From NCBI GenBank assembly GCA_963723745.1, contig CAVRRZ010000006.1:124001-188000 (forward strand): DNA of 64,000 bases, written 5' to 3'. The position numbers and the translations under genes were made by a program. This document shows positions 1-8,683 of this stretch, one piece after another (within the stretch, counting starts at the first letter, position 1; each line of letters begins with the position of its first letter). The stretch is from CAVRRZ01 sp963723745 (GTDB lineage Bacteria; Actinomycetota; Actinomycetes; Mycobacteriales; Geodermatophilaceae). Below the pieces are notes generated by a model. It saw only the letters and a program-made list of their open reading frames with translations, was not told the origin of the DNA and did not search any database.

Positions 1-1079
1 CGCGGCACGCGGACGGCGGCCACCCGGTCGCGACCGGAGCGCTTCGCCTCGTACATCGCCGCGTCGGCCCCGTCGATCAACCGCCACAGCGACGCGGCCG
101 CGTCCTCGTCGTCGACCGGGCGCAGCAGGGCCACGCCGATCGATGCGGTGACCCGGTGCCCGTCGTCGGTGCAGCTGCCGGCGACCGCGGCCCGGAGCCG
201 CTCCGCGAGCCGGGCCGCCTCGTCGGAGTCGCTGACCATGCCGACCACCACGAGCTCCTCACCCCCGGTGCGGGCCAGGACATCGGCCGGCCGGACCGTC
301 GCGGTCAGGGAGCGGGCGACCGTCTGCAGCACCGCGTCGCCGGCGGAGTGGCCGTGCGCGTCGTTGACCCTCTTGAAGTGGTCGAGGTCGAGCACCATGG
401 CGGCCACCCGGGTGCCGTCACGACGCGCCTGCCGCCACACCCGCGAGGCCTGCTCGGCCAGGTGCCGCCGGTTGTACAGGCCGGTGAGCGGGTCGATGCG
501 GGACGCCTGCTGGGTCGCCACCAGCAGCCGCTGGATGCGGCGGCGGAGAAGGAAGACGCCCAGCGACGCGCTGTTGAGCACGCCGGCACTGACCAGCACC
601 TGGATGGCCAGAGCCGTGTCGCTGTCGTAGCTGTCCCGCAGCGAGATCAGGCAGGCCAGCGGGATGACCAGCATGTGGGCGGCGAGCATCCACGGGCCGA
701 GGAACCAGGCGGCGACGAAGGCCGCGAACAGCAGCATGAGCGGTGTGGAGAAGCGCGCCGCATCCACCACGCTGAGCGACACCACGACGTAGATCAGGTC
801 ACCGAGCAGCACGAGGCCGAAGGTCAGCCACGCGCCGGCCCGTCGGCGCGCGGCCAGCAGCACCGCGGCGAGGAGGAGCAGACCCATCGTCAGGCCGTAG
901 AGCCAGCGCGCACCGTCCCGGACGACGCCGTCCGCGAGCAGGTTGAGCAGGCCCATGCCGCCGCCGGCGGCCAGCAGGGCGGCGAGGACCAGGGCGCTGA
1001 TCCGGTGGTCGTGGCCGTGCTCGATCGCGCCGACGCCGTCACCGGCCTGGTCGGCGTCCCTGATCTGCCCCCGTGGCAT
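1..1079 (-). CDS. Membrane-anchored GGDEF diguanylate cyclase (C-terminus cut by window edge)
   Basis: Predicted to make cyclic di-GMP from two GTP at the membrane. From the ATG at 1079 the frame stays open to the left edge, so the last residues are missing. Roughly residues 20-170 are hydrophobic and hold about five or six membrane spans. The GGDEF domain begins near residue 193 (DPLTGLYNRRH), continues with DLDHFKRVND and has its active-site loop as GGEEL near residue 268, a permitted variant of GGDEF, so it should be active. No PAS, CHASE or EAL domain is seen in the visible part. GTG codons at 1103 and 1085 are possible earlier starts; none has a strong ribosome-binding site. It is one of two c-di-GMP genes here (see 52-54 kb). 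Confidence 0.85.
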   Translation of the reverse strand, partial: MPRGQIRDADQAGDGVGAIEHGHDHRISALVLAALLAAGGGMGLLNLLADGVVRDGARWLYGLTMGLLLLAAVLLAARRRAGAWLTFGLVLLGDLIYVVVSLSVVDAARFSTPLMLLFAAFVAAWFLGPWMLAAHMLVIPLACLISLRDSYDSDTALAIQVLVSAGVLNSASLGVFLLRRRIQRLLVATQQASRIDPLTGLYNRRHLAEQASRVWRQARRDGTRVAAMVLDLDHFKRVNDAHGHSAGDAVLQTVARSLTATVRPADVLARTGGEELVVVGMVSDSDEAARLAERLRAAVAGSCTDDGHRVTASIGVALLRPVDDEDAAASLWRLIDGADAAMYEAKRSGRDRVAAVRVP

Positions 1080-1258
1080 GGACACCAGCGCAGGATGCCT
1101 CACGAACGGCGGAGACGTGACATTTCCGCGCGCCGTGCGCGGTCGGACGTCACCCGTACGGCGGCGCGCCGTCCCACAGGAGCGGCCGGCGCGGTGCGGC
1201 GTTCCCGGGCCGGTGGAAGGCTGGACCGGACACGAACGGCGACGAGGGAGGTCCGGCG

Positions 1259-1444
1259 ATGGCTGGCGGTCCGTGGTTCTGGTGCATGAAGCACCAGGCG
1301 GTCGAGCCCAAGGACGGCTGCGCGGAGCGGCACCGGCTGGGGCCCTACGACACCCGCGAGGAGGCGGAGCGGGCCGTGGCGTCGGTCGCCGAGCGGGAGG
1401 AGCAGTTGTCCGCCGAGGACCGGGCGTGGGAGGAAGGCCGCTGA
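1259..1444 (+). CDS. Small conserved actinobacterial SPOR-like protein
   Basis: A 61-residue soluble protein. The N-terminus (GGPWFWCMKHQAVEP) followed by GPYDTREEAERAV matches a family of about 60 residues common in actinobacteria and often annotated as SPOR domain-containing; the TREEA segment resembles the ligand-binding part of SPOR repeats. A strong GAGGGAGG site sits just upstream of the ATG. Function is unknown; family identity comes from recall of the pattern, not from a search. Confidence 0.7.
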   Translation: MAGGPWFWCMKHQAVEPKDGCAERHRLGPYDTREEAERAVASVAEREEQLSAEDRAWEEGR

Positions 1445-1465
1445 TCGGTCGGGCATGATCGGTCC

Positions 1466-2164
1466 GTGACTGACGGGCGCGCGGTGGAGGATCTGGTCGT
1501 CGGGGTGCTCGGGGGCACCGGTCCGCAGGGCCGGGGGCTGGGTGTGCGCCTCGCGGCTGCCGGGCAGCGCGTGCTGCTGGGCTCGCGGGACGCCGAGCGC
1601 GCCGACGAGGTGGCCGCCGAGGTCGCCGAGCGGGCCGCGGCGGCGGCCGGCGGCGCGGAGGTGTCGGTCCTCGGCGGGTCGAACGTCGACGTCGCCGGCG
1701 CGGCCGACCTGGTGATCGTCGCCGTGCCCTACGCGGGCCACGCTGCGACCCTCGCCGAGCTGGCCACCCCGCTGGCCGGCAAGGTCGTCGTCGACTGCGT
1801 CGTGCCGATGGGCTTCGACGAGCTGGGTGCCTACGTGCTCGACGTGGCGGAGGGGTCAGCGTCGCCCAGCAGGCGGCCGCCCTGCTGCCCGGACAGCTTC
1901 GTGGTCGGCGCCTTCCACCACCTGTCCGCCGTCCTCCTCGAGGACCTGTCCCGGCCGACCCTGGACGGCGACGTGATGGTCGTCGGCGACGTCCGCGACG
2001 CCACCGATCTGGTGCAGGCGCTGGCCGGCCGGCTGCCCGGGATGCGCGGCGTCTACGCCGGCCGGCTGCGCAACGCCGCCCAGGTGGAGGCGCTCACCAT
2101 CAACCTCGTGTCGGTGAACCGCCGGTACAAGGCGCACGCCGGGATCCGCGTCACCGACGTCTGA
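1466..2164 (+). CDS. NADPH-dependent F420 reductase-like Rossmann protein
   Basis: About 232 residues, starting at GTG 1466. The N-terminal GVLGGTGPQGRGLGVRLA is a dinucleotide-binding fold, followed by LLGSRDAERA, typical of F420H2:NADP oxidoreductases (Fno/NpdG), which move hydride between NADPH and the deazaflavin F420. FVVGAFHHLSAVLL and the C-terminal AQVEALTINLVSVNRRYKA also fit the family. Residues about 131-143 read as an unlikely Pro/Arg/Cys run; reading one frame over gives VAQQAAALLP, which fits. A missing base near 1856 and an extra base near 1895 therefore compensate each other. Confidence 0.8.
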   Translation: MTDGRAVEDLVVGVLGGTGPQGRGLGVRLAAAGQRVLLGSRDAERADEVAAEVAERAAAAAGGAEVSVLGGSNVDVAGAADLVIVAVPYAGHAATLAELATPLAGKVVVDCVVPMGFDELGAYVLDVAEGSASPSRRPPCCPDSFVVGAFHHLSAVLLEDLSRPTLDGDVMVVGDVRDATDLVQALAGRLPGMRGVYAGRLRNAAQVEALTINLVSVNRRYKAHAGIRVTDV

Positions 2165-2177
2165 GCGGCAGACCCCG

Positions 2178-2924
2178 GTGCCCGTCGACGACCGCGGCGC
2201 GGTGTTCGACGGGCCGCCGCCGCGCCGCGTCGTCAGCCTCGTCCCCTCGTTGACCGAGGCGATCGCCGCCACCGACCCCGGCCTGCTGGTCGGGGCGACC
2301 GACTGGTGCACGCATCCCGGTGACCTCGACGTCGCGCGGGTCGGCGGCACCAGGTGGCCCGACGTCGGCCGGGTGCTGGCCCTCGGGCCGGAGCTGGTGG
2401 TCGCCAACGCCGAGGAGAACCGGGAGGAGGACGTCGCTGCGCTGCGGGCCGCCGGCATCCCCGTCTGGGTCACCGCACCCTCGACGGTGGGCCAGGCGCT
2501 GACCTCCCTCGCGCGGGTCTGCGCGGTGCTCGGCGCCCCGGACCCGGCCTGGTTGAGCGCCGCCCGTGCGGCCTGGGCCGACCCGCCGCGGCTGCCCGAC
2601 GTCCGCGCCGTCGTCCCGATCTGGCGCCGTCCGTGGATGGTGCTCGGCCGGGACACCTTCGCCGGTGACGTCCTCGCCCGACTCGGCGTCCGCAACGTGT
2701 TCGCCGGCTCCGCCGACCGCTACCCGAGGCTCGCGGCCGACGATCCGGCGACCGTGGACGCGGACCTGGTGGTCCTGCCGGACGAGCCCTACGCCTTCAC
2801 CGCGGACGACGGACCCGAGGCCTGGCCGCAGTGCCGGCCCGCGTTCGTCAGCGGTCGGCACCTCACCTGGTACGGCCCGTCGCTGGTCGAGGCGCCGCAC
2901 GTGCTGCTCGACCAGCTCACATGA
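2178..2924 (+). CDS. Helical-backbone metal receptor (BtuF-like, cytoplasmic)
   Basis: A 248-residue protein with the BtuF/periplasmic-binding fold: PRRVVSLVPSLTEAI near residue 15, then GGTRWPDVGRVLALGPELVVA and a C-terminal GRHLTWYGPSL. BtuF proteins bind cobalamin for import, but this one has no signal peptide or lipobox and no ABC partners nearby, so a role in transport is not supported. It starts at GTG 2178, 13 bases after the reductase stop, suggesting co-transcription. The reading frame is intact. Confidence 0.75.
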   Translation: MPVDDRGAVFDGPPPRRVVSLVPSLTEAIAATDPGLLVGATDWCTHPGDLDVARVGGTRWPDVGRVLALGPELVVANAEENREEDVAALRAAGIPVWVTAPSTVGQALTSLARVCAVLGAPDPAWLSAARAAWADPPRLPDVRAVVPIWRRPWMVLGRDTFAGDVLARLGVRNVFAGSADRYPRLAADDPATVDADLVVLPDEPYAFTADDGPEAWPQCRPAFVSGRHLTWYGPSLVEAPHVLLDQLT

Positions 2925-2937
2925 TGCCGGGGGGCGG

Positions 2938-3794
2938 CTACTCGAAGGAGTGCTCGGGCCGCCGGGAACGTGCCGGTCGCGGACGTCGTCGGCGTACTCC
3001 CTCGCCGCCCGCAGCAGCTCGCCGCGCAGGTCGGCGTACTGCTTGACGAACTGCGGCACCTGGCCGCCGGTGAGCCCGGCCATGTCCGGCCAGACCAGCA
3101 CCTGGGCGTCGCAGTCGACACCGGCGCCGATGCCGATGGTCGGGATGGCCAGCTCCTTGGTCACCTGGGCGGCCACGCTCGGCGGGCACCATCTCCAGGA
3201 CGACGGCGAACGCACCGGCCTCCTGGACGGCGCGGGCGTCGGCGAGCAGCTGCTCGGCGCCGGCGCCGCGGCCCTGCACGCGGTAGCCGCCGAGCGCGTG
3301 CTCGCTCTGCGGCGTGAAGCCGACGTGCGCCATGACCGGGATGCCGGCCTCGGTGATCAGCTTGATCTGCGGGGCCACCCGGACCCCGCCCTCGAGCTTG
3401 ACCGCCTGCGCGCCGCCCTCCTTCATCAGCCGGACGGCGGTGGCCAGCGCCTGCTCCGGGCCGGCCTCGTAGCTGCCGAAGGGCAGGTCGGCGACGACCA
3501 GCGTGCGCGTGGTCGACCGCGGACGACCGCGCGGGTGAGCAGCAGGATGTCCTCGACCGTGACCGGCACCGTGCTGACGTGTGCCCGAGGACGACGTTGC
3601 CGGCCGAGTCGCCGACGAGCAGCACCGGGATGCCGGCCTCCTCGAAGACCGCCGCGGTGTATGGTGTCGTAGGCGGTGAGCATCGCCCACTTCTCGCCGC
3701 GCTCCTTGGCCTGCTGCAGGTGGTGCACGCGCACCCGCGCGGACGACTGACCGCCGTAGACGACCGATTCGCTCATGGGGGCCTGGTCCGTCAT
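2938..3794 (-). CDS. panB: 3-methyl-2-oxobutanoate hydroxymethyltransferase (frameshifted in this sequence)
   Basis: PanB transfers a hydroxymethyl group from 5,10-methylene-THF to 2-oxoisovalerate in pantothenate and CoA synthesis. Pieces in different frames align end to end: WAMLTAYDT, LLVGDSAGNVVLGH, LPFGSYEAGPEQALA, GGAQAVKLEGG, PVMAHVGFTPQSEHALGG, PTIGIGAGVDCDAQVLVW and a C-terminal EHSFE. At least four single-base shifts are needed, for example an extra A after the DT codons near 3664 and a missing G near 2953. Spread over a normal-length conserved gene, these look like sequence errors rather than decay. The ATG at 3794 overlaps the nadE stop as ATGA. Confidence 0.85.
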
Positions 3795-5615
3795 GATGCG
3801 GCTCCTTCGCGGACGCTGGGCAGGGTCTCCCGCCACCGGTTGGTGATCGGCAGCCGCCGATCACGCCCGAACGCCTTCAGGCTGATCTTCGTTCCCGGCG
3901 CCGACTGCCGGCGCTTGAACTCCGCCGTGTCGATCAGCCGGAGGACCCGCGCGACGATCTCCGGCGTCGTGCCCGCGCTCGAGCAGCTGGGCCATGCCGA
4001 GGTCGCGGTCGACGTAGTCGGCGATGATCGCGTCGAGCTCCTCGTAGGAGGGCAGCGAGTCGGTGTCCACCTGCCCCGGGGCCAGCTCGGCCGACGGCGG
4101 CTTGTCGATGCAGTTCTGCGGGATCGGCTCGGTCTCGCCCGCGCTGGCGGGCGTACCCGTTGCGCCAGCGGGCCAGCTCCCAGACCAGCGTCTTGGGCAC
4201 GTCCTTGATCGGGCCGAACCCGCCGGCGGAGTCGCCGTAGAGGGTCGAGTAGCCGACCGCGACCTCGCTCTTGTTGCCCGTGGTCAGCAGCAGGTGGCCG
4301 TGCTGGTTGGACAGGCCCATGAGCAGCGTGCCGCGGACGCGCGCCTGCAGGTTCTCCGCCGCGACCCCGGTCAGCTCGACCGAACCCTCGAAGGCCTCGA
4401 CCATCGGCGCGATCGGGACGACGTCGTAGTGCAGGCCGGTGCGACGGGCCAGATCCTCGGCGTCGGTCAGCGAGTGCTCGCTGGACCACTTCGACGGCAG
4501 CCCGACGCCGTACACCCGGTCGGGCCCGAGCGCGTCGACGGCCAGCGCCGCCACGATCGCGGAGTCGATGCCGCCGGACAGGCCGAGCACCACCGACGGC
4601 ATGCCGTTCTTGTCGATGAAGTCCCGAGCCCCAGCACGAGGGCGCGCCAGACCTCCTCGCTGTCGCCGAGCGGCTCGGCGACCGTGCCCGGTGCGCGGCT
4701 CGAAGGCCGGCACCGGCTCGTCGGACAGCACGTGCCGGGTGACGGTCATCGGGCCCGACCCGGCCCTCGCGCCGCTCGGGCGCCGCCGCGGGGTCGAGGT
4801 CCAGGTCGACGGTCGAGCAGGTGCTCGACGAACTGCGGCGCCCGCGCGAGCAGCTCGCCGTCCGCCGTGACCACCATCGAGTCGCCGTCGAAGACCAGCT
4901 CGTCCTGACCGCCCACCTGGTTGCAGTAGACGATCGGCGCGCCCGCCTCGGCCGCGCGGCGGCGGACCAGCGGCAGCCGCAGGTCGTCCTTGGCCCGCTC
5001 GTAGGGGGAGGCGTTGGGGGAGAGGACCAGGTCCACGCCGGCCTGCCCGGCCACCGCGGCAGGGGCCGTCGTCGACCCAGAGGTCCTCGCAGATGGTCAG
5101 GGCGACGTCCAGGCCGTGCAGCCGCACGACCGGCAGCTCCGTGCCCGGCACGAAGTAGCGCGCCTCGTCGAAGACGCCGTAGTTGGGCAGGTGCCGCTTG
5201 TAGTAGCGGACGACGACCTCGCCGCCGTGCAGCAGCGCGGCGGCGTTGCGCGGGGCGCCGTGCCGGGGGTTGGCGTCGCCGGGCCGGTCGTCACCGATCG
5301 GCGGCCCCTCGGCCGGGTCGGTGACCGCCGCGGTGTGCGCCAGGTAGCCGACGACGACGGCCGTCCCGCCCAGCCCCTGCTCCGCGAGCCGGGCGGCGAG
5401 GTCGACCAGGGCCGCTCGCTGGCGTGGGAGAACGACTCGCGGAGGACGAGGTCCTCGGCCGGGTAGCCGGTCAGCGTCATCTCCGGGAAGACGACGACGT
5501 GCGCGCCGGCCTCGGCGGCCTTCGCCGTCCACGTCGTGACCAGGTCGGCGTTGCCTTCCAGGTCGCCGACCCGGGTGTCCACCTGGGCGCACGCGACCCG
5601 CAGTTGGGTAGTCAC
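3791..5615 (-). CDS. nadE: Glutamine-dependent NAD+ synthetase (frameshifted in this sequence)
   Basis: Catalyses the last step of NAD synthesis, amidating deamido-NAD with ammonia released from glutamine. Starts at GTG 5615 (TTQLRVACAQVDTRVGD). The N-terminal half is a nitrilase-fold glutaminase (VVVFPEMTLTGYPAEDLVL, ALTICEDLW). The C-terminal half is an N-type ATP pyrophosphatase with VLGLSGGIDSAIVAALAV, the SGGIDS P-loop, near 4590-4540, then GLSNQHGHLLLTTGNKSE and YSTLYGDSAGGFGPIKDV. Several single-base shifts break the frame, most in the first two thirds. The TGA overlaps the panB ATG, so the two cofactor genes form an operon. Confidence 0.87.
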
Positions 5616-5640
5616 GCCGCCAGTCTGGCCGCCCCGGCGA

Positions 5641-6141
5641 TCACTCGCCCGCGCGGGGAGGGGGCGACAGGGCGGCTCGCTGGGCGTCGGCGGACCAGAA
5701 GGCCATCACCTTGGTGCGCAGCGTGGCACCGAGCCGGGCGTAGAAGCGCTGCGCGGCGAGGTTGTCCTCGCGCATCTCCCACCGGATCGCCATGTCCTCC
5801 GCCGACGCCCGGCGGGCCAGTTCCAGCATGAGCAGCCGGCCGACCCCGGCATCGCGGCTGCCGGGCCGGACGAACACGTCGTCGAGGGCGAGGATGTCGT
5901 GCCCGAGCCATGGGTGCAGCCTGCGGACGGCGGAGACGTAGCCGACCGGCTCGCCGTCGCGCTCGGCCAGCAGGATCACGACGTCGGCCCTGCCCAGCAT
6001 CGCGGACCACGTCTCCGGCGTGCCGGCGACGGAACCGGGGTCGCCCTCGTGCGCGGCGATCTCGCGGACCATGCCGAGCACGGTCGCCGCGTCGTCGGGC
6101 GTGGCGCGGCGCACCTGGACGATGCTGGCCAGGGTCTTCAT
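5641..6141 (-). CDS. GNAT-family N-acetyltransferase
   Basis: A 166-residue intact protein. RRATPDDAATVLGMVREIA at the start and VFVRPGSRDAGVGRLLMLEL in the middle are GNAT motifs; R-x-x-G-V-G is the acetyl-CoA pyrophosphate loop. The C-terminal NLAAQRFYARLGA is the usual motif B. Substrate unknown. The ATG at 6141 gives the full domain. It lies 25 bases beyond the nadE start on the same strand, so it could be transcribed with nadE and panB. Confidence 0.8.
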   Translation of the reverse strand: MKTLASIVQVRRATPDDAATVLGMVREIAAHEGDPGSVAGTPETWSAMLGRADVVILLAERDGEPVGYVSAVRRLHPWLGHDILALDDVFVRPGSRDAGVGRLLMLELARRASAEDMAIRWEMREDNLAAQRFYARLGATLRTKVMAFWSADAQRAALSPPPRAGE

Positions 6142-6167
6142 CGCGAGCCCCTCCGTGCCCTTCGTGG

Positions 6168-6389
6168 TCAGCGGTGGACGTACTCGTGCGGGCGGGTCGC
6201 CATGGCGCCGGCCATCGCGACCAGCATCAGCACGTGCCCCACCAGCAGCATGCCCGAGGGGCTGACCAGTGCGGGGACGGGACCCGCGCCGCGGTGCCGG
6301 GAGCCGCGGCACACCGCGGCTCCCGGCACCGCGCCGCGGCTCTCGTGTGGAGATCGGCCGGGTTTCTCGACGGGACGGCCGCCATCCGC
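6168..6389. other. Intergenic stretch with one possible micro-ORF
   Basis: Between the GNAT and DinB genes. The reverse strand from about 6251 to 6168 reads a hydrophobic 27-residue peptide from ATG (MLLVGHVLMLVAMAGAMATR) that could be the tail of a decayed membrane protein or a small membrane peptide. It has no clear ribosome-binding site. The rest is occupied by a strong hairpin (6290-6333). Confidence 0.3.
6290..6333. terminator. Long perfect hairpin, probable terminator
   Basis: Two 20-base arms (6290-6309 and 6314-6333) are perfect reverse complements around a 4-base loop. There is no T-run, which is common for actinobacterial terminators. It lies between two same-strand genes, directly downstream of the DinB-like gene. 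Confidence 0.6.
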
Positions 6390-6929
6390 TCAGCGGGGGA
6401 GGAGGGCGCGGAGCTGGCGGGCGTGGTCGCGCTGGTGCCCGGGGAGGAAGGTCAGGACGTCGGCCACCGTCAGCGGGCCGTCGGTCTCGTGGATGCCGGT
6501 GCGCGCGAGGTCCGGTTCCCCCACCGCAGCGACGGCCACGAGAAGGTCGGCCTGCGCCGTGCGCAGCTGGTCGACGAGGGTGCCCGGCGCGGTCGCCCGG
6601 TAGTCGGCGAGCCGGTCGGGGCCGTCGGTGACGAAGTCGGGCAGCAGCGGGTGGGACTCGGTGCGCAGCCGCCGCAGCCGCTCGGTGAAGATGCGCGCGC
6701 TGTCGCGCAGGTGACCGGCCACCTCGAGCGGCGTCCAGTCCAGTTCGGCGGAGGACTGCGGAAAGCGGCCCGAGCGGACGAGCCGCCGGCGGTCGTCGGG
6801 ACGCAGCACCGCGGTCCAGCAGTCCCGGGCAGCGGCCACGGCCAGCGAGCCGCCCACTCGCCACTGGGCGCGGGCCAGTGCGGTGGTCGCCGACGCGACG
6901 AGGTCGGGTACGGCGGCGACGACGGTCAT
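6390..6929 (-). CDS. DinB / mycothiol-dependent maleylpyruvate isomerase-like protein
   Basis: A 179-residue four-helix bundle protein of the DinB_2 type. WTPLEVAGHLRDSARIFTERL near residue 70 and FLPGHQRDHARQLRALL at the C-terminus carry the histidines that usually bind the metal. Members include thiol-dependent transferases, but many have no known reaction. The ATG at 6929 is preferred; the frame continues upstream as low-quality sequence. No link to neighbours is visible. Confidence 0.7.
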   Translation of the reverse strand: MTVVAAVPDLVASATTALARAQWRVGGSLAVAAARDCWTAVLRPDDRRRLVRSGRFPQSSAELDWTPLEVAGHLRDSARIFTERLRRLRTESHPLLPDFVTDGPDRLADYRATAPGTLVDQLRTAQADLLVAVAAVGEPDLARTGIHETDGPLTVADVLTFLPGHQRDHARQLRALLPR

Positions 6930-7018
6930 GACCCGGGAGCATGCCGCCTGCGGCCACTCCGTGGGGAGACGGCGACGGCCGGTGCCCCCGAATGTGGGTG
7001 AGGCCACACCCGCCGGGT

Positions 7019-7272
7019 GTACGACCGCGGCCGGCAGGAGGCGCTCGTCGGCCCGCGGCTCGAGGACTGCGTCGTGACGCTGGGCAACTGCTGCCCGTTC
7101 CAGACCCTCGCCCGGGAGCATCCCGAAACTCGTCTGCGGGATGAACCTCGGCCTCCTCGAAGTCGTGCTGGAAGGTGTGGCCTCGTCGGACCGGGTGGCC
7201 GGCCTGGACCCCAGCCCGGGCCGGTGCTGCGTGCGCATGGAGCCGGTCTCGAGCGCGTTTTCTTCGCCCTGA
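7019..7272 (+). pseudogene. C-terminal fragment of a COG2345/ArsR-like winged-helix regulator
   Basis: In frame, 7019 onward reads DRGRQEALVGPRLEDCVVTL then CCPFQTLAREHPET; after a one-base shift near 7130 it continues VCGMNLGLLEVVLEGV and LDPSPGRCCVRME to a TGA at 7270. The C-x-F-x-x-LA-x-x-HPE...VCGMN...LDP-x-PGRCC pattern is the sensor tail of predicted ArsR-family regulators. The DNA-binding N-terminal half is absent: nothing in 6930-7018 encodes it in any frame. I infer a truncated relic. It ends 22 bases before the ferredoxin reductase start. Confidence 0.6.
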
Positions 7273-7294
7273 CCCGGAACGGAGGGGATCCACG

Positions 7295-8524
7295 ATGACC
7301 GATGCACGACCGTTCGTGATCGTCGGCGGCGGGCTGGCCGGCGCGAAGGCCGCCGAGACACTACGCAGCGAGGGGTACGACGGGCCGCTGGTCGTCGTCG
7401 GTGACGAACCGGAGCCGCCCTACGAGCGCCCCCCGCTGTCGAAGGGCTACCTGCTCGGCACGGCCGAGCGCGACAGCGCCTTCGTGCACCCGCCCGACTG
7501 GTGGTCGACGCACGACGTGGACCTGCGGACCGGCGTCCGCGCCGTCGGTCTGGACGTCGATGCGCGCCGGGTGCGGCTCGACACCGGGGAGGACCTGGGT
7601 TACGCGCGGCTGCTGCTGGCGACGGGCTCGTCGGCCCGCCGGTTGCCGGTGCCCGGTGCCGACCTCGACGGCGTCCGCTACCTGCGCACCCTCGCCGAGG
7701 CGGACCGGCTGCTGGCCGACCTGTCCGGCGGTGGGCGCCGGGTCGTGATCGTGGGCGCGGGCTGGATCGGCCTGGAGGTCACCGCCGCCGCTCGCGCGCA
7801 CGGCAACGACGTCACCGTGATCGAGCCCCAGCCCACGCCGCTGCACGCCGTCCTCGGCGCGCAGATGGGGCAGGTCTTCGCCCGGCTGCACCGCGCGCAC
7901 GACGTCGACCTGCTCACCGACACCACCGTGCGCGAGATCCGGGGCGCCGGGGGGCGGGTCACCGAGGTGGTCACCGACCGGCACGCCGGCCTGGCCGCCG
8001 ACCTGGTCGTCGTCGGGGTGGGCGCCATCCCGAACACCGCGCTCGCGGCCGGCGCCGGCCTCGAGGTCGACAACGGTGTCGTCACCGACCACGCGCTGCG
8101 GACGTCGGCTCCCGACGTGTTCGCGGCCGGCGACGTCGCCTCGGCGTTCTCCCCGCTGTACGGCCGGCACGTCCGCGTGGAGCACTGGGCCAACGCCCTG
8201 AACGGCGGCCCGGCGGCGGCGCGCTCGATGCTCGGGCAGGACGTCACCTACGACCGGGTGCCGTACTTCTTCACCGACCAGTACGACCTCGGCATGGAGT
8301 ACTCAGGGCTGGCCGGCGCGGGCGACACGGTGGTCTGCCGCGGCAACCCGGAGGACGGCGAGTTCATCGCCTTCTGGCTGTCCGAGGGGCGGGTCACCGC
8401 CGGCATGAACGTCAACGTCTGGGACGTCACCGAGCCCATCCAGGCCCTGATCCGCGGACGGCGGCAGGTCCAGGCCGCCCGGCTCGCCGACCCCGACACC
8501 CGACTGGAGCTGCTGGCCGACTGA
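7295..8524 (+). CDS. NAD(P)H:ferredoxin reductase, FAD-dependent (rhodocoxin/putidaredoxin reductase type)
   Basis: An intact 409-residue flavoprotein that passes electrons from NAD(P)H to a ferredoxin or oxygenase. It has the FAD-binding FVIVGGGLAGAKAAETLR at the N-terminus, YERPPLSKGYL near residue 45, a second Rossmann motif VVIVGAGWIGLEVTAAAR near 150 for NAD(P)H, and DVFAAGDVAS near 275. The C-terminal reductase domain follows. A GGAGGGG site lies 8 bases before the ATG. No ferredoxin or P450 gene is adjacent, so its partner is elsewhere. Confidence 0.85.
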   Translation: MTDARPFVIVGGGLAGAKAAETLRSEGYDGPLVVVGDEPEPPYERPPLSKGYLLGTAERDSAFVHPPDWWSTHDVDLRTGVRAVGLDVDARRVRLDTGEDLGYARLLLATGSSARRLPVPGADLDGVRYLRTLAEADRLLADLSGGGRRVVIVGAGWIGLEVTAAARAHGNDVTVIEPQPTPLHAVLGAQMGQVFARLHRAHDVDLLTDTTVREIRGAGGRVTEVVTDRHAGLAADLVVVGVGAIPNTALAAGAGLEVDNGVVTDHALRTSAPDVFAAGDVASAFSPLYGRHVRVEHWANALNGGPAAARSMLGQDVTYDRVPYFFTDQYDLGMEYSGLAGAGDTVVCRGNPEDGEFIAFWLSEGRVTAGMNVNVWDVTEPIQALIRGRRQVQAARLADPDTRLELLAD

Positions 8525-8653
8525 GCTCTCGCCTCCCTCGGAGACGATCATCGTCGGGTGGTCCCCCCGCGGCGTGTCGGGCAGCGATTCGACGACGATC
8601 GGTGGGCCGGTCGTCGTGTGCGCACCACCCGGACAGGGCAGGGTGGACCCGAC

Positions 8654-8669
8654 GTCACACGCCGGAAAC
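8654..8669 (+). promoter_or_regulatory. Candidate GlnR half-site upstream of glnA2
   Basis: GTCAC, six bases, GAAAC: an exact match to the GTnAC-n6-GAAAC half of the actinobacterial GlnR box, 14 bases before the glnA2 ATG. The second half of a full box is not seen, and the site is unusually close to the start. Confidence 0.4.
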
Positions 8670-8683
8670 AAGGGACCGCGATC

